A stretch of DNA of 64,000 nt from Pirellulales bacterium (GTDB lineage: Bacteria; Planctomycetota; Planctomycetia; Pirellulales; JACPPG01): NCBI GenBank assembly GCA_036499395.1, contig DASYDW010000062.1, positions 62,001-126,000 of the forward strand. Direction: 5' to 3'. Shown here one piece after another: positions 9,505-18,878 of this stretch (position 1 is its first letter; the number at the start of each line of letters is the position of its first letter). Under the pieces are notes generated by a model, which saw nothing but the letters and a program-made list of their open reading frames with translations, had not been told where the DNA came from and did no database searches. Position numbers and translations under genes: made by a program.

Positions 9505-11145
9505 ATGCGCCATCAACAATTTGTTACCACGGGCTTGCTGGCCCTGCTGCTGTTTGCCGGCACGGCCGTCGCACAGCACACGGCCGATCAACAGAAATTC
9601 GTCGTGATCGAAGGGCTCGGCGACCATCACCACGAAATCACGACCGCGGCGCCGCAATCGCAGCGATTCTTCGACCAGGGGCTGCGTTTGATCTACGCCT
9701 TTAACCATAGCGAGGCGATCCGCGCTTTCCGCGCGATCGAGGACGTCGACCCGCGCTGTGCCATGGCCCAGTGGGGCATCGCGTACGCCCTGGGCCCGAA
9801 TTACAACTTGCCCGCCGAACCAGAGCGGGACAAAGAGGCCTTCGCCGCGCTAGAGAAAGCGCAGCGCTATGCGAAGCAGGCCACGCCGGCCGAGCAGGAT
9901 TACATCGCCGCACTTGCCAAACGATACTCTCCCACGCCCGAGACGGCCGATCGCGAGGAGCTGAATCGCGATTATGCCGACGCCATGCGTGAGTTGTCGA
10001 AGAAATATCCGGCCGATATGGACGCCGCGACTCTCTACGCCGAGGCGCTGATGGATTTGCGCCCGTGGGAACTGTGGACGCACGACGCAAAGCCGCAACC
10101 TGGCACCGAAGAAATCGTGGCTGCGCTGGAACACGTGCTTGAAAAAAGTCCCAATCATCCCGGCGCGAATCACTTCTACATTCACGCCATCGAGGCCTCG
10201 CCTTACCCCGAACGCGGCTTGCCCAGCGCCGAACGCTTGCCCGGCCTGATGCCCGCCGCGGGGCACATGGTCCACATGCCGGCGCATATTTACCTGCGGC
10301 TGGGACGCTACGCGGATGCGGCCGAAAACAATCGCCGCGCCGTCGCCGCCGATCGGGCTTACATCGCCAAATGCAAGCCCGAGGGCGTTTACCCCATGAT
10401 GTACTATCCGCACAACATCCATTTCCTGTGGTCGTCGCTGTGCGTGTCGGGCCGGCGTGCCGAGGCATTGGCCGCGGCCGACGACCTGGCGGTGCTAGTG
10501 ACCGACGATCTGGTGCGCCAGATGCCGGTGATCGAAGGCTTCATCCCCACCCGACTATTCACGCTGGTGCGCTTCGGTATGTGGGACGATGTGTTGCAAC
10601 TGCCGGAGCCTGCGGCCGATTTTCTGTACGCCAGGGCCATGCGGCATTACGCGCGCGGTCTGGCTTTGATCGAAAAGAAGCAGCTCGATGCGGCCCAGAA
10701 AGAATTGCAGCAACTCGAAGAAGTGCAAGGGACGATTCCGTCCGATCGCCTGGCCGGCCGGCACTCAATGGTAAACCTGGTCGGGATCGCCACGGATATC
10801 GTGGCGGGCAAGTTATCCGCCGCGCAAGGCAAGCCGGACGACGCCGTCGCGCGACTCACCAAGGCCGTCGACGCGCAAGACGCCCTGCAATACGACGAGC
10901 CGCCCCCCTGGTTCTATCCCGTGCGACAAACTCTGGGTGCGGTTCTGTTGCAGGCCGGCCGCGTGAAAGAGGCCGAGGCCGTTTATCGCGCCGATCTAAA
11001 GGAGCACCCCGCGAACGGCCATTCGCTGTTTGGCCTGGCGGCCAGTCTGCGGGCGCAAAAATCCTCACAGGCCGATGACGTTCAGCAGCAATTCGAGAAG
11101 GCCTGGTCCGCCGCCGACGTGAAGCTGCAATCGTCGGAATATTGA
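9505..11145 (+). CDS. Secreted TPR-repeat protein
   Basis: The 546-residue protein has a signal peptide (cleavage near residue 23, VAQHT) and helical TPR-like repeats throughout. Characteristic blocks are FFDQGLRLIYAFNHSEAIRAF, DPRCAMAQWGIA and HMVHMPAHIYLRLGRY (about 250-270). These align with blocks in the protein at 486-2993, but there is no redoxin domain here. The ATG follows GGGGGAGGAA. The function is unknown; a periplasmic scaffolding or binding role is inferred from the repeats. The structured RNA segment and its terminator lie just upstream. Confidence 0.85.
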   Translation: MRHQQFVTTGLLALLLFAGTAVAQHTADQQKFVVIEGLGDHHHEITTAAPQSQRFFDQGLRLIYAFNHSEAIRAFRAIEDVDPRCAMAQWGIAYALGPNYNLPAEPERDKEAFAALEKAQRYAKQATPAEQDYIAALAKRYSPTPETADREELNRDYADAMRELSKKYPADMDAATLYAEALMDLRPWELWTHDAKPQPGTEEIVAALEHVLEKSPNHPGANHFYIHAIEASPYPERGLPSAERLPGLMPAAGHMVHMPAHIYLRLGRYADAAENNRRAVAADRAYIAKCKPEGVYPMMYYPHNIHFLWSSLCVSGRRAEALAAADDLAVLVTDDLVRQMPVIEGFIPTRLFTLVRFGMWDDVLQLPEPAADFLYARAMRHYARGLALIEKKQLDAAQKELQQLEEVQGTIPSDRLAGRHSMVNLVGIATDIVAGKLSAAQGKPDDAVARLTKAVDAQDALQYDEPPPWFYPVRQTLGAVLLQAGRVKEAEAVYRADLKEHPANGHSLFGLAASLRAQKSSQADDVQQQFEKAWSAADVKLQSSEY

Positions 11146-11168
11146 TACCGGGTCGTGACAACAAAACG

Positions 11169-11205
11169 GCCCTCGGGCGAGCTCCTGGTGGGCTCGCACG
11201 AGGGC
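11169..11205. terminator. Hairpin between convergent genes
   Basis: GCCCTCG (11169-11175) pairs with CGAGGGC (11199-11205) and GCGAGC (11177-11182) with GCTCGC (11192-11197). It lies between the TPR gene and the convergent small-protein gene and has no long T tract. Confidence 0.5.
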
Positions 11206-11229
11206 ACTACCGGCACAGAGGTGGGAGCG

Positions 11230-11721
11230 TTAGCGCCGGTGGCTGACGTGAGTCACCTTGGCATTACTCTTGGAACCGCTCGAGTGCTTTGCGACATGCC
11301 GTGCCGTGGTTGTCCCATGATGCCGACCCGATGATTTCTGCACGGCGCCTGTCTTCGTCGTGCTGGTTGGGGTTCCCTTGAACGATCCCTTGCCGCTCTT
11401 CCCGGCGTGCTTGGGCGCGATGGGGGGATTCGTCATCGTGCCGGTGCGCCATACCTTGTTGTTATTGGTCTGAAGACGCCCGTAATTCCCACGATGGAAA
11501 TGACGGTGATTCCCGCGCCCGTTGCGTTGCATCATGGCACGGTTTCCCATCATGCCTTGCTTCGTGACCTTGCCGGTCCCCGACTGCACCGTGGTGGGCT
11601 GTGTGGCCGCGGCCGGAGGGCCACTGGCGGGCGCACCCGTGTTCTGGGCAAACGATGCCATCGGCGCGAGTGTCGACAGAATCAGGGCCGCCGCGAAACT
11701 TCCTGTAATCGACTTCCTCAT
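11230..11721 (-). CDS. Small cationic secreted protein, unknown function
   Basis: This 163-residue protein has a clear signal peptide (cleavage near residue 25, ASFAQ) and a strong RBS (GAGGAGGGA) before the ATG. The mature part is low complexity: an Ala/Pro/Gly/Thr segment, an Asn/Arg/Gly/His-rich segment (NGRGNHRHFHRGN), then a Lys/Ser/Thr/His-rich tail. It has almost no acidic residues. I do not recognise a family. The composition suggests binding to an anionic surface such as polysaccharide or nucleic acid, but that is inference only. Confidence 0.7.
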   Translation of the reverse strand: MRKSITGSFAAALILSTLAPMASFAQNTGAPASGPPAAATQPTTVQSGTGKVTKQGMMGNRAMMQRNGRGNHRHFHRGNYGRLQTNNNKVWRTGTMTNPPIAPKHAGKSGKGSFKGTPTSTTKTGAVQKSSGRHHGTTTARHVAKHSSGSKSNAKVTHVSHRR

Positions 11722-12239
11722 GACTTGCTCCCTCCTCAGTTATGCCGTCGACCGACTACGCGGGAGAGCGCGTTTTCAAGGCGTTCCCGCGCCGCACACC
11801 CTGTGTCGAAATGAGCAGCGTGCCCAGCGTCGACGGCGTTGCGTGGATTCTGGCACACCACTCTGCTAACTAAGAGTTCCTACGGATCGCGCGGCCGCCA
11901 GGGTGCCGTTACATTTCCGACAGCGACGCCTCTTGCGGTTCCGTTATTCGCCGTGCCAGCATCGATCAAATTAGGGTGTTCACTCTAGGTGCATGGTTGC
12001 GGCATCTCGTTTCTGTAGCCGGGCTCTGTGAGCCCGGTCTTTGGCGCCGGCGGCCCGCGAATGCATGATCGGCCTGCGCTCAAGACCCCGGCCTTGCAGA
12101 GGCCAGCTACGGAAGAGGGCGACATGCACCCAGCCTGCTAGCGATCGTGGGTTGAAATCGAACGGCTGTCGCGTAAGGTAAGCTTGGTTGCGACGCGCGG
12201 AACGTCGGGCAAATTCCTCCTTCGAGCGACAATAACGTC
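11722..12239. other. Intergenic region with palindromic repeat
   Basis: There is no supportable gene in this 518-base gap. It holds the best copy of the GTAGC...GCTAC palindromic element (12013-12112) and presumably divergent promoters for the small cationic protein and the peptidase. Confidence 0.6.
12013..12112. repeat. GTAGC/GCTAC composite palindromic element
   Basis: The outer arms CTGTAGC and GCTACGG pair. The left hairpin is CCGGGCTCTGTGAGCCCGG and the right hairpin CCGGCCTTGCAGAGGCC, and GGTCT pairs with AGACC inside. A related element lies at 31938-32004 and a left half-copy at 245-271. Confidence 0.65.
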
Positions 12240-13967
12240 ATGAAAATCCATCGACATCTACGACCGCTGCTGTTTGGCGCGGCGATTCTCCTTCAGCTCT
12301 CGGGAACCACGGTTATGACATCGACCACTTCGGCCCGCGCCGCGGAACCGACGACAGCCGGCAATGACCTGGCGGCCCGCTTTATCGCCTACCACGAGCG
12401 TGAGATTCGGCCGATCGAGATCGCCGTAGGCCGGGCGTGGTGGACCGCCAATACGACGGGCCGGGACGAGGATTTCGCCGCCAAGGTCGAGGCGCAGAAC
12501 AAGCTCGATGCGGCGCTCGCGAACGCCGATCGCTTTGCCGAGTTGAAAGCCGCCAAGGCTACGAAGATTGCCGATCCGCTCGTAAAGCGACAGATCGACA
12601 TCCTGTACCTGGCGTATCTGGAAAAGCAGGTCGATCCCGAGCTGCTCAAGCGGATCACCGCCACGGCCAACGAAATTGAAAAGGCGTTCAACGTCTTTCG
12701 CGCCGAGGTGGGTGATCGACAGCTCGTCGATAGCGAGGTCCGCAAAACCCTCAAAGATTCCAAAGATTCCGCCGAGCGGCGGCGCGTCTGGGAGGCCAGC
12801 AAGCAGGTTGGCAGCACCGTCGAAGGCGATCTCAAGCAGCTGGTGCTCTTGCGGAATGAGGCCGCGCGAAAGCTCGGCTTCAAAGATTATCACATCATGC
12901 AACTCTCGTTGAACGAGCAGAGCCAGGAGGAAGTCCTGAAGCTGTTCGACAATCTCGACAACCTCACGCGCGAGCCGTTTGCCGCGGCCAAGCGCGAGAT
13001 CGACACGGCCTTATCGCTGAACTACGGCATCGACGTCGACGAGCTGCGCCCCTGGCACTATCACGATCCGTTCTTCCAGGAAAGCCCAGCCATCTTCAAG
13101 GTCAGCCTCGATTCGCCGTTCGCGTCGGCCGACATTTTGAAGTTGTGCCGCGACTTCTACGCGGGCATTGGCCTGCCGATCGAGGACGTGATCGAGCGCA
13201 GCGACTTGTACGAGAAGCCCGGCAAAAGCCCACACGCCTTTTGCATCGACATCGATCGCGAGGGGGACGTGCGTGTACTGGCCAACATCGTTCCCAATGA
13301 GTACTGGATGGGGACGATGCTGCACGAGCTGGGACATTCGGTCTATAGCAGCAAGAACATCCCGCAATCGATGCCCTACGTACTGCGGAGCGAAGCGCAC
13401 ATCCTGTGTACCGAAGGGGTGGCCATGATGTTCGAGCGGTTCTCGAAGAACGGTGATTGGCTGGCCAAGATGGGCGTTGCCGTTTCTGACCCGGCCAAGT
13501 ACACCGAGACCGGCATGAAGATGCGCCGCAACCAGCTACTGATCTTCTCGCGCTGGTGCCAGGTGATGTTGCGCTTCGAGAAGGGGATGTACGCCGATCC
13601 GCAGCAGGATCTGAACAAGTTGTGGTGGGATCTGGTCGAGAAGTATCAACTGCTGAAGCGCCCGGCCGGCCGCAACGCGCCGGACTTTGCCAGCAAGATC
13701 CACGTCGTGTCGGCTCCGGCCTACTATCACAACTACATGATGGGGCAGTTGTTCGCCTGCCAGGTACACAGCACGATCGCCCGCGAAGTGCTGAAGTCCG
13801 ACAACCCGGCCCGGGCTTTCTACACGGACAACAAGCAGGTGGGCGAATTCATGCGAACGCGCGTCTTCGCCCCCGGCCGCAGCCTGAGCTGGAACGAGCT
13901 GACAGAGCACGCCACCGGCGAAGAGCTGAATCCAAAAGCCTTCGCGGCGGAGTTTGGCGGGAAGTAG
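12240..13967 (+). CDS. Secreted zinc metallopeptidase, M2/M3-like gluzincin
   Basis: The 575-residue protein has an N-terminal export signal (cleavage near residue 36, ARAAE). The zinc motif HELGH is at residues 362-366. The third ligand is probably Glu392 in CTEGVAMMFE, 26 residues on, which fits the HExxH...E gluzincin arrangement. The largely helical architecture and length match peptidyl-dipeptidase A (M2) and oligopeptidase (M3) families, which cleave short peptides in a closed channel. I cannot separate M2 from M3 by eye. It is probably periplasmic. It appears monocistronic. Confidence 0.85.
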   Translation: MKIHRHLRPLLFGAAILLQLSGTTVMTSTTSARAAEPTTAGNDLAARFIAYHEREIRPIEIAVGRAWWTANTTGRDEDFAAKVEAQNKLDAALANADRFAELKAAKATKIADPLVKRQIDILYLAYLEKQVDPELLKRITATANEIEKAFNVFRAEVGDRQLVDSEVRKTLKDSKDSAERRRVWEASKQVGSTVEGDLKQLVLLRNEAARKLGFKDYHIMQLSLNEQSQEEVLKLFDNLDNLTREPFAAAKREIDTALSLNYGIDVDELRPWHYHDPFFQESPAIFKVSLDSPFASADILKLCRDFYAGIGLPIEDVIERSDLYEKPGKSPHAFCIDIDREGDVRVLANIVPNEYWMGTMLHELGHSVYSSKNIPQSMPYVLRSEAHILCTEGVAMMFERFSKNGDWLAKMGVAVSDPAKYTETGMKMRRNQLLIFSRWCQVMLRFEKGMYADPQQDLNKLWWDLVEKYQLLKRPAGRNAPDFASKIHVVSAPAYYHNYMMGQLFACQVHSTIAREVLKSDNPARAFYTDNKQVGEFMRTRVFAPGRSLSWNELTEHATGEELNPKAFAAEFGGK

Positions 13968-14046
13968 CGGGTGCTGCAGGCAATTGATTTTGCCCGTGCT
14001 CAGGCCGAGCTGAATGGGTCAAGGAAATATTGATCATCGCGCCCAG

Positions 14047-14388
14047 CTATCGGTGAACGCCGTATTCCCAATACGTCACAACAATATTCTTTGCCTCAGG
14101 AAACAGGCGAGCGACACGTTCTGATTCTCGCCGCTCTTCGGTTGGAGAGGGATCTTTGTTTTTGGTTTCAATCCAGATGTCGCTGTATCCCTGCTCTCCG
14201 AAAAGCCATAGGACTCCAGGAGCTTCAGCGGGCACTAAGTGATACGCGCAGCTTTGAATCGCGTCATGCCGCTGCCGAATCCAATTCATATGGTAGCCAA
14301 AGAATATGGCGACGGTCGTCAAAACGATGAACATCGTCCCAAGTCCGAACTGATACCAGCGTCGGTGGGCGGGGCGCGTCGTCACCAT
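14047..14388 (-). CDS. Small membrane-anchored protein with RRW.xFG N-terminus
   Basis: This 113-residue protein has one transmembrane segment near residues 15-32, preceded by RRWYQFGLGTMF. A soluble domain of about 80 residues follows. The N-terminal block resembles RRWIRFGMRRLF in the neighbouring divergent gene at 14503. Short proteins with this kind of N-terminal block plus one or two membrane segments are frequent in planctomycete genomes and have no assigned function. The soluble part has no motif I recognise. Confidence 0.6.
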   Translation of the reverse strand: MVTTRPAHRRWYQFGLGTMFIVLTTVAIFFGYHMNWIRQRHDAIQSCAYHLVPAEAPGVLWLFGEQGYSDIWIETKNKDPSPTEERRESERVARLFPEAKNIVVTYWEYGVHR

Positions 14389-14502
14389 GTCTTCATTTTA
14401 CTCGCCGCACCATGCACAGGCTGCCGGAATTGATACCTGGGAGCGGAACGCGTTAGAACAGCTGTGCTGCCAAGTTACCGGTGATCGAGTTAAAATAGCG
14501 CC

Positions 14503-14814
14503 ATGACTACTCGCATGATGCCTTCCATTGGTCGCCGATGGATTCGATTTGGGATGCGCCGCTTATTTGTCGTAATCGCCGGTGCTGCGGTCGTGACGTG
14601 TGCGTGGCCACTCGTTGGTGCCGTGATTTTCGCTGATAACTCGAAGCCGTTCGTTGCCGAGATTTCGGTCTCGTCTGTCGTCACGGTGTTTGCCATTATC
14701 CTGTTGCTTTGGATCTGGCTGACGATTACGGCCGCCCACTTCGTCGCGGATATCGTCACGCGCCGGTGCTCGCCGCCTGCTGACCGTCGCTGCGCGCCGC
14801 CGCCGCAGGATTAA
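14503..14814 (+). CDS. Small two-pass membrane protein, unknown function
   Basis: The 103-residue protein has transmembrane segments near residues 21-45 and 55-80 and a short Cys/Pro-rich tail. Its N-terminal block RRWIRFGMRRLF resembles that of the gene at 14047, on the opposite strand 115 bases away. The start may instead be one of the next two Met codons, at residues 5-6. I recognise no family. Confidence 0.5.
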   Translation: MTTRMMPSIGRRWIRFGMRRLFVVIAGAAVVTCAWPLVGAVIFADNSKPFVAEISVSSVVTVFAIILLLWIWLTITAAHFVADIVTRRCSPPADRRCAPPPQD

Positions 14815-14955
14815 GGCATTTACCGGGAACGATGGGCGCACCCGCTCATCGTTTCCTCACAATTCCCTGCTAGGCTGCTTGGCTTATGCCGGGGCTGCGG
14901 GGCTTCGGCTGTTTGCTACAGTGCTTCTTTCGGGCGTTTTCTCCCCACGCGCGCG

Positions 14956-16083
14956 ATGGCCGGAACTACGACAATCTCGCACCCAGGACGGGAAATCCAC
15001 GACAGCAAGGCGGCCCGCGCGCCGCGCTCGACGTGGATCGTTTCGCCTGCGTTCGATCTCTTGTTCCTGGCCAACGCCTGGTGGTTGGCCGCCCTGTTGC
15101 CGGGCTTTCTCAGCACGGAGCGGACGCCCCACATCGAGTTCTGGCAGATCTATTTTCTGACCACGCCCCACCGCTGGATCACATTATTCTTGGTGGCGAC
15201 CGATCCGGACCGGCGCGCCGGACGCCGTGGGCTGTTTCTGGCGATCGCCGTCGTTATGGCCGTGGCCGTTTGCACGGTAAGGCTGACCACCGGCGGGTTT
15301 CTGTGCCTGTTCCTGGTCGACTACTTGTGGAACTCGTGGCACTTTGCTGCGCAGCACGCCGGCATCTTGCGCATGTACGCGCGCAAAACCGAATGGGGGC
15401 ATCCGCGGCTCGAAACCTGGGCTCTGCGGACGCTGGTCTGCTACACGAGCCTGCGATTGGCTGGCTGGTCGACCGGTTGGAGCGAGGGCTGGCCGTCAGC
15501 GCAGTTCGGCCTGACGGCGCTCGACGTCGCCGTCACGATTCCGACGCTACTGCTCTTAACGATCGAACTCGTCCATGCGCCGCAGCGCCGGCCGGGCAAG
15601 GTCGCCTACCTGGTGAGCGTGGCGACATTATACATGTCGTTGTTGGCCGCGGTGTCGCTGGGCGGGACGACCTTGGTTCTGTCGCTAACGGCGGCTGCGG
15701 CCGCGTTTCATGCCATCGAGTATATGGCCGTGGTGACGCATTATGCCCAGCGCCGTCGCGAGCAAGGCACGCGCGGCCTGTTCAGTTCGATGGCGCGATC
15801 GTGGGCGATGATCCTGGCCAGTTATGTCGTGCTGTTTGGTTTGCTCGCGCGGTGGGCCGACACGTTCGTTCATGAATTCTGGCTGGGCATCAACCTGTGG
15901 GCCGCCGGCCTGCACTACGCCTACGACGGATTGATCTGGAAACTGCGCACACCGCAAACGGCGCAGGCTCTCGACGTCGAGCTTCCTCGGGGTAAAGCCG
16001 ATCGGTCAGGGCCCGCCGACCCGCACAGTCAAACAGTCGCACCGGCCGCGGTAGAACCGGCACTGGCCACGGCGGAACGTTAA
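14956..16083 (+). CDS. Multi-pass membrane protein, unknown function
   Basis: The 375-residue protein has about eight to nine hydrophobic segments. It has conserved-looking aromatic and His-containing stretches in and near the membrane (FLVDYLWNSWHFAAQHAGI, FHAIEYMAVVTHYAQ, NLWAAGLHYAYDG). Clustered His residues in membrane helices suggest a metal or cofactor site, but I do not recognise the family. The ATG has no clear RBS. It lies six bases upstream of the next gene, so the two are almost certainly co-transcribed. Confidence 0.75.
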   Translation: MAGTTTISHPGREIHDSKAARAPRSTWIVSPAFDLLFLANAWWLAALLPGFLSTERTPHIEFWQIYFLTTPHRWITLFLVATDPDRRAGRRGLFLAIAVVMAVAVCTVRLTTGGFLCLFLVDYLWNSWHFAAQHAGILRMYARKTEWGHPRLETWALRTLVCYTSLRLAGWSTGWSEGWPSAQFGLTALDVAVTIPTLLLLTIELVHAPQRRPGKVAYLVSVATLYMSLLAAVSLGGTTLVLSLTAAAAAFHAIEYMAVVTHYAQRRREQGTRGLFSSMARSWAMILASYVVLFGLLARWADTFVHEFWLGINLWAAGLHYAYDGLIWKLRTPQTAQALDVELPRGKADRSGPADPHSQTVAPAAVEPALATAER

Positions 16084-16089
16084 CTGCCT

Positions 16090-17352
16090 ATGTCGACCGA
16101 CGCACACAACCCGAGATTGCATACGCTCGCTCGGCCGCTGGCCTATCTGGCCACGGTCGCGGCTGCCAGTGTCGCGATCGGCGCTGGCGATGCCCGCCCG
16201 CCGTCGCTGTTCGGTTGGCAGCGCGTTGAGATCGTGCAGGGAGTGCTCGCGCTGCCGCTGTGTGCCTTACTCGCGCGGCAACTTTACAACCGTCTGCACT
16301 TGCGCCGTCGTGGCGGTATGGTAGTCGTGTATTGCTTGGCAAGTGTGGCGATCGCTGCTGGGATCACGATGATCTTGCCCGGACTGGCGGCTTTGCTCGA
16401 TGGGCTGGCCGCGGGATTCTGGCCCCGCGCGTTCCTTCGATCGTTCTTGTGCATAGCGCTCGAACTGCCGTGGTGTCTGGCGATTGAAGCCGGACTGACG
16501 GGCACGCGCGAACGCGACGATAGCCCACTGTCGAGGCGCTCCTTCGCCGTCTGGGCGTTGCTCGCGGTAATAATCGCCATTGCGTTGCCCGGTGTGTACG
16601 CCGAAGACCTTTGCCGGCGGCAGACGACGCTGGCCAGTGAGGCGCTTGAACGTCAGCAACTGGTCGCGGCGCTGCGCATCATTTCTCGATTGCGCGCCGT
16701 TGGAAGCGATCAGCCGGTGCGAGGAGCCCTGCCGGCTGCCCTCGAGCGTAAGCTCGCGAAGACGATTGCCGGTCTCGAGCAACGCTTGGCCGGCGTTGAT
16801 GTCGCGCGACTCGATGAGCAGCACGCAATCGATTACGCCCGCGCCTTGGCGATGCTCGATCGGACAGATCAAGCCGGGGCGCTGGTCGCACCGCTGGCGT
16901 CAGCGCGGGCCGATGCGGCGTTATTGTTGGCCGCCGTTTTGCAGCAGCAGAACCGGTGGCAAGAGAGCAGCGCGTCGTACGAAACGGCCGCAAGCCTGCT
17001 GCGATCGGCCCCCGCTTCGCAGGAACGAACGGCCGGGCTGGTGCAGGCGCTAGATGGCATTGCCTTTAATGCGCGTGAGCAGGGGGAGCCGGCCGTGGCC
17101 GTGCAAACGTACGAGTTGGGCTTGGGCGAACTGCCCGAGGCCGCGGCGCATTTTCACTTTCAGCTGGGCCGCCATCACCACAGCGGCGGTCGGCCTGCGC
17201 TGGCGATCGAGCATTTGCAGAACGCGGTCGCGCTCGATCCGCGCGGTTACGAGCGACAAGCGACGGCGATTCTCAGGCAGTTGGCCGCTGGTTCGCCGGG
17301 CTGCCTTTTGGGGCCTGGCGCGTTTTCGCAACGTGAACCGTTAGCGAAGTAG
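16090..17352 (+). CDS. Membrane protein with C-terminal TPR domain
   Basis: The 420-residue protein has four predicted membrane segments in the first 175 residues. A soluble helical domain follows, with TPR-like periodicity (about 180-405), for example in FHFQLGRHHHSGGRPALAIEHLQNAVALDP. It follows the preceding multi-pass protein by six bases. A membrane-associated assembly or docking role is inferred from architecture only. Confidence 0.7.
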   Translation: MSTDAHNPRLHTLARPLAYLATVAAASVAIGAGDARPPSLFGWQRVEIVQGVLALPLCALLARQLYNRLHLRRRGGMVVVYCLASVAIAAGITMILPGLAALLDGLAAGFWPRAFLRSFLCIALELPWCLAIEAGLTGTRERDDSPLSRRSFAVWALLAVIIAIALPGVYAEDLCRRQTTLASEALERQQLVAALRIISRLRAVGSDQPVRGALPAALERKLAKTIAGLEQRLAGVDVARLDEQHAIDYARALAMLDRTDQAGALVAPLASARADAALLLAAVLQQQNRWQESSASYETAASLLRSAPASQERTAGLVQALDGIAFNAREQGEPAVAVQTYELGLGELPEAAAHFHFQLGRHHHSGGRPALAIEHLQNAVALDPRGYERQATAILRQLAAGSPGCLLGPGAFSQREPLAK

Positions 17353-17441
17353 CTCGCGCGGCTCGAGTCGCGGAGTGCTTTAACAGCCAAATCCGCGATT
17401 GGCCGCAGCGGGTGATTCGCCGAGCAGCAAACTTGCTCGAA

Positions 17442-18620
17442 CTAGGGCACGACGGCGATATCGCCGTTGGCTCGAGTGGCCAAGGCCTGCCAGACGGCGA
17501 GGTCAATCGTGTTGGTGAAGAACTTCACCGAGCCGTCCCCCATCGAGGCGTTGACGCCCGAGGTGTGCATACTGCGAGCCGAGGCCCAGACGTTGCCGTC
17601 CTTCTGGTTTTGATTGCAGTGCCGCGGATCGCCCGCCGGAATTGCGCTGCTACAGGCGGGGACGGTATCGTTGGTGGTGGAGTTAGGCTGATAGAGCGCG
17701 GTAAAGGTCGAACTTCCCATGGCGCCCCAGGCCCAAGTGCCGCGACCGTCGCTTGGGTCGTCGTAGCCGAGCAGTTCGCTGATGAACAACGTGTTGCTTG
17801 TGCCATCGGAAATCTCGGCGATGCGCGTTCCTTGCCCCCAGCCGGCCTTCCAGGTCCCCTTCAGGATCGGCGAATTCGACGACTGCTGGAGATAATTGGG
17901 CGTGCCGCTGGGAATGATGACGCCAAACGCACCGGCCTTCGTCGGGTCAGGGCGGCCGGTCTTCGAATCGTAGGCCAAGTAAGTGCCGGCGCCGAAATTC
18001 GCCGCGTAGTTCCCCTTGTCGAGATCCTCAATGTTCCAGGCATTGACTTCGGTCTGGATGAATTCGGCGCTGGGGCAGAGCATGAATGGGAAGATCAAAT
18101 CGCCGAAATCGCGATATGGCTCACCGGTTTTGTCGCGATCGCAATCGTCCGGGGCGCTGCATTCATTGGCCAAGCATCCCATCAGCTTGTCGTTCATCGT
18201 ACTCTGTTCGATTTGCGGCATGATGTTCGACAGCCAGTTCGGTCCTTGGCAATACGTCCCGGTTTGCGTGCCGCCGGTCATCCACAGCCCCATGTAGCCC
18301 TTGGGCGTGTATCCGGAATAGGGCGAGCAATGCGGCAATCCTGGTGGAAAGGATTGCATGACGTCGTGGTGGCTGAGCAGGGCGAGCGTAATCTGCTTTA
18401 GGTTGTTCACGCATTGCGCGCGGCGGGCCGCTTCGCGCGCCATTTGCACTGCCGGCAGCACCATCGCGATCAGAATGCCGATGATCGCGATCACGACCAA
18501 TAGTTCGACCAGGGTAAACCCCGGTCTGCGCGAATGATCGCCCGCGAGCCGATGCGCAAGTTCACCGGCGACCGTGCGCTGACCGTTCTTCGCGGCGGGC
18601 CATTTCCAATGACCTGGCAT
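17442..18620 (-). CDS. DUF1559 / SBP_bac_10 prepilin-like protein
   Basis: The 392-residue protein has a type IV prepilin-like N-terminus: [21 protein letters not shown], with processing expected after the Gly and methylation of the Phe. Then come the NNLKQI block and the long beta-rich DUF1559 domain, ending in the typical [18 protein letters not shown] block. This family is hugely expanded in planctomycetes; its role is unknown, possibly pseudopilin-like surface structures. I chose the ATG at 18620 because AGGAG sits eight bases upstream; the frame is open to 18653. Several Cys pairs suggest disulphides outside the cytoplasm. Confidence 0.92.
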   Translation of the reverse strand: MPGHWKWPAAKNGQRTVAGELAHRLAGDHSRRPGFTLVELLVVIAIIGILIAMVLPAVQMAREAARRAQCVNNLKQITLALLSHHDVMQSFPPGLPHCSPYSGYTPKGYMGLWMTGGTQTGTYCQGPNWLSNIMPQIEQSTMNDKLMGCLANECSAPDDCDRDKTGEPYRDFGDLIFPFMLCPSAEFIQTEVNAWNIEDLDKGNYAANFGAGTYLAYDSKTGRPDPTKAGAFGVIIPSGTPNYLQQSSNSPILKGTWKAGWGQGTRIAEISDGTSNTLFISELLGYDDPSDGRGTWAWGAMGSSTFTALYQPNSTTNDTVPACSSAIPAGDPRHCNQNQKDGNVWASARSMHTSGVNASMGDGSVKFFTNTIDLAVWQALATRANGDIAVVP

Positions 18621-18878
18621 CCTGTATCTCCTAAAGCTCGGCATCCCGCCCATGCGGCGCGAACCTATTCAAAAAAAGCCCGCGGCCATCCGGCCACTGT
18701 GCCCAGCGTTCTGTGCCGAGCTTTCACCAGCCGCATTGGCTGGCACTCGATGTTCAACGTTTCGATAACGCGACACGATAGCGGGGTATTGTGAGCGCAT
18801 GATGAGCGGCACTCTCCCTGCACGAAAATAAATACGTGCCGCGAAGAGACCGACCACTGACTGTGCGGGCGTGGTAAA

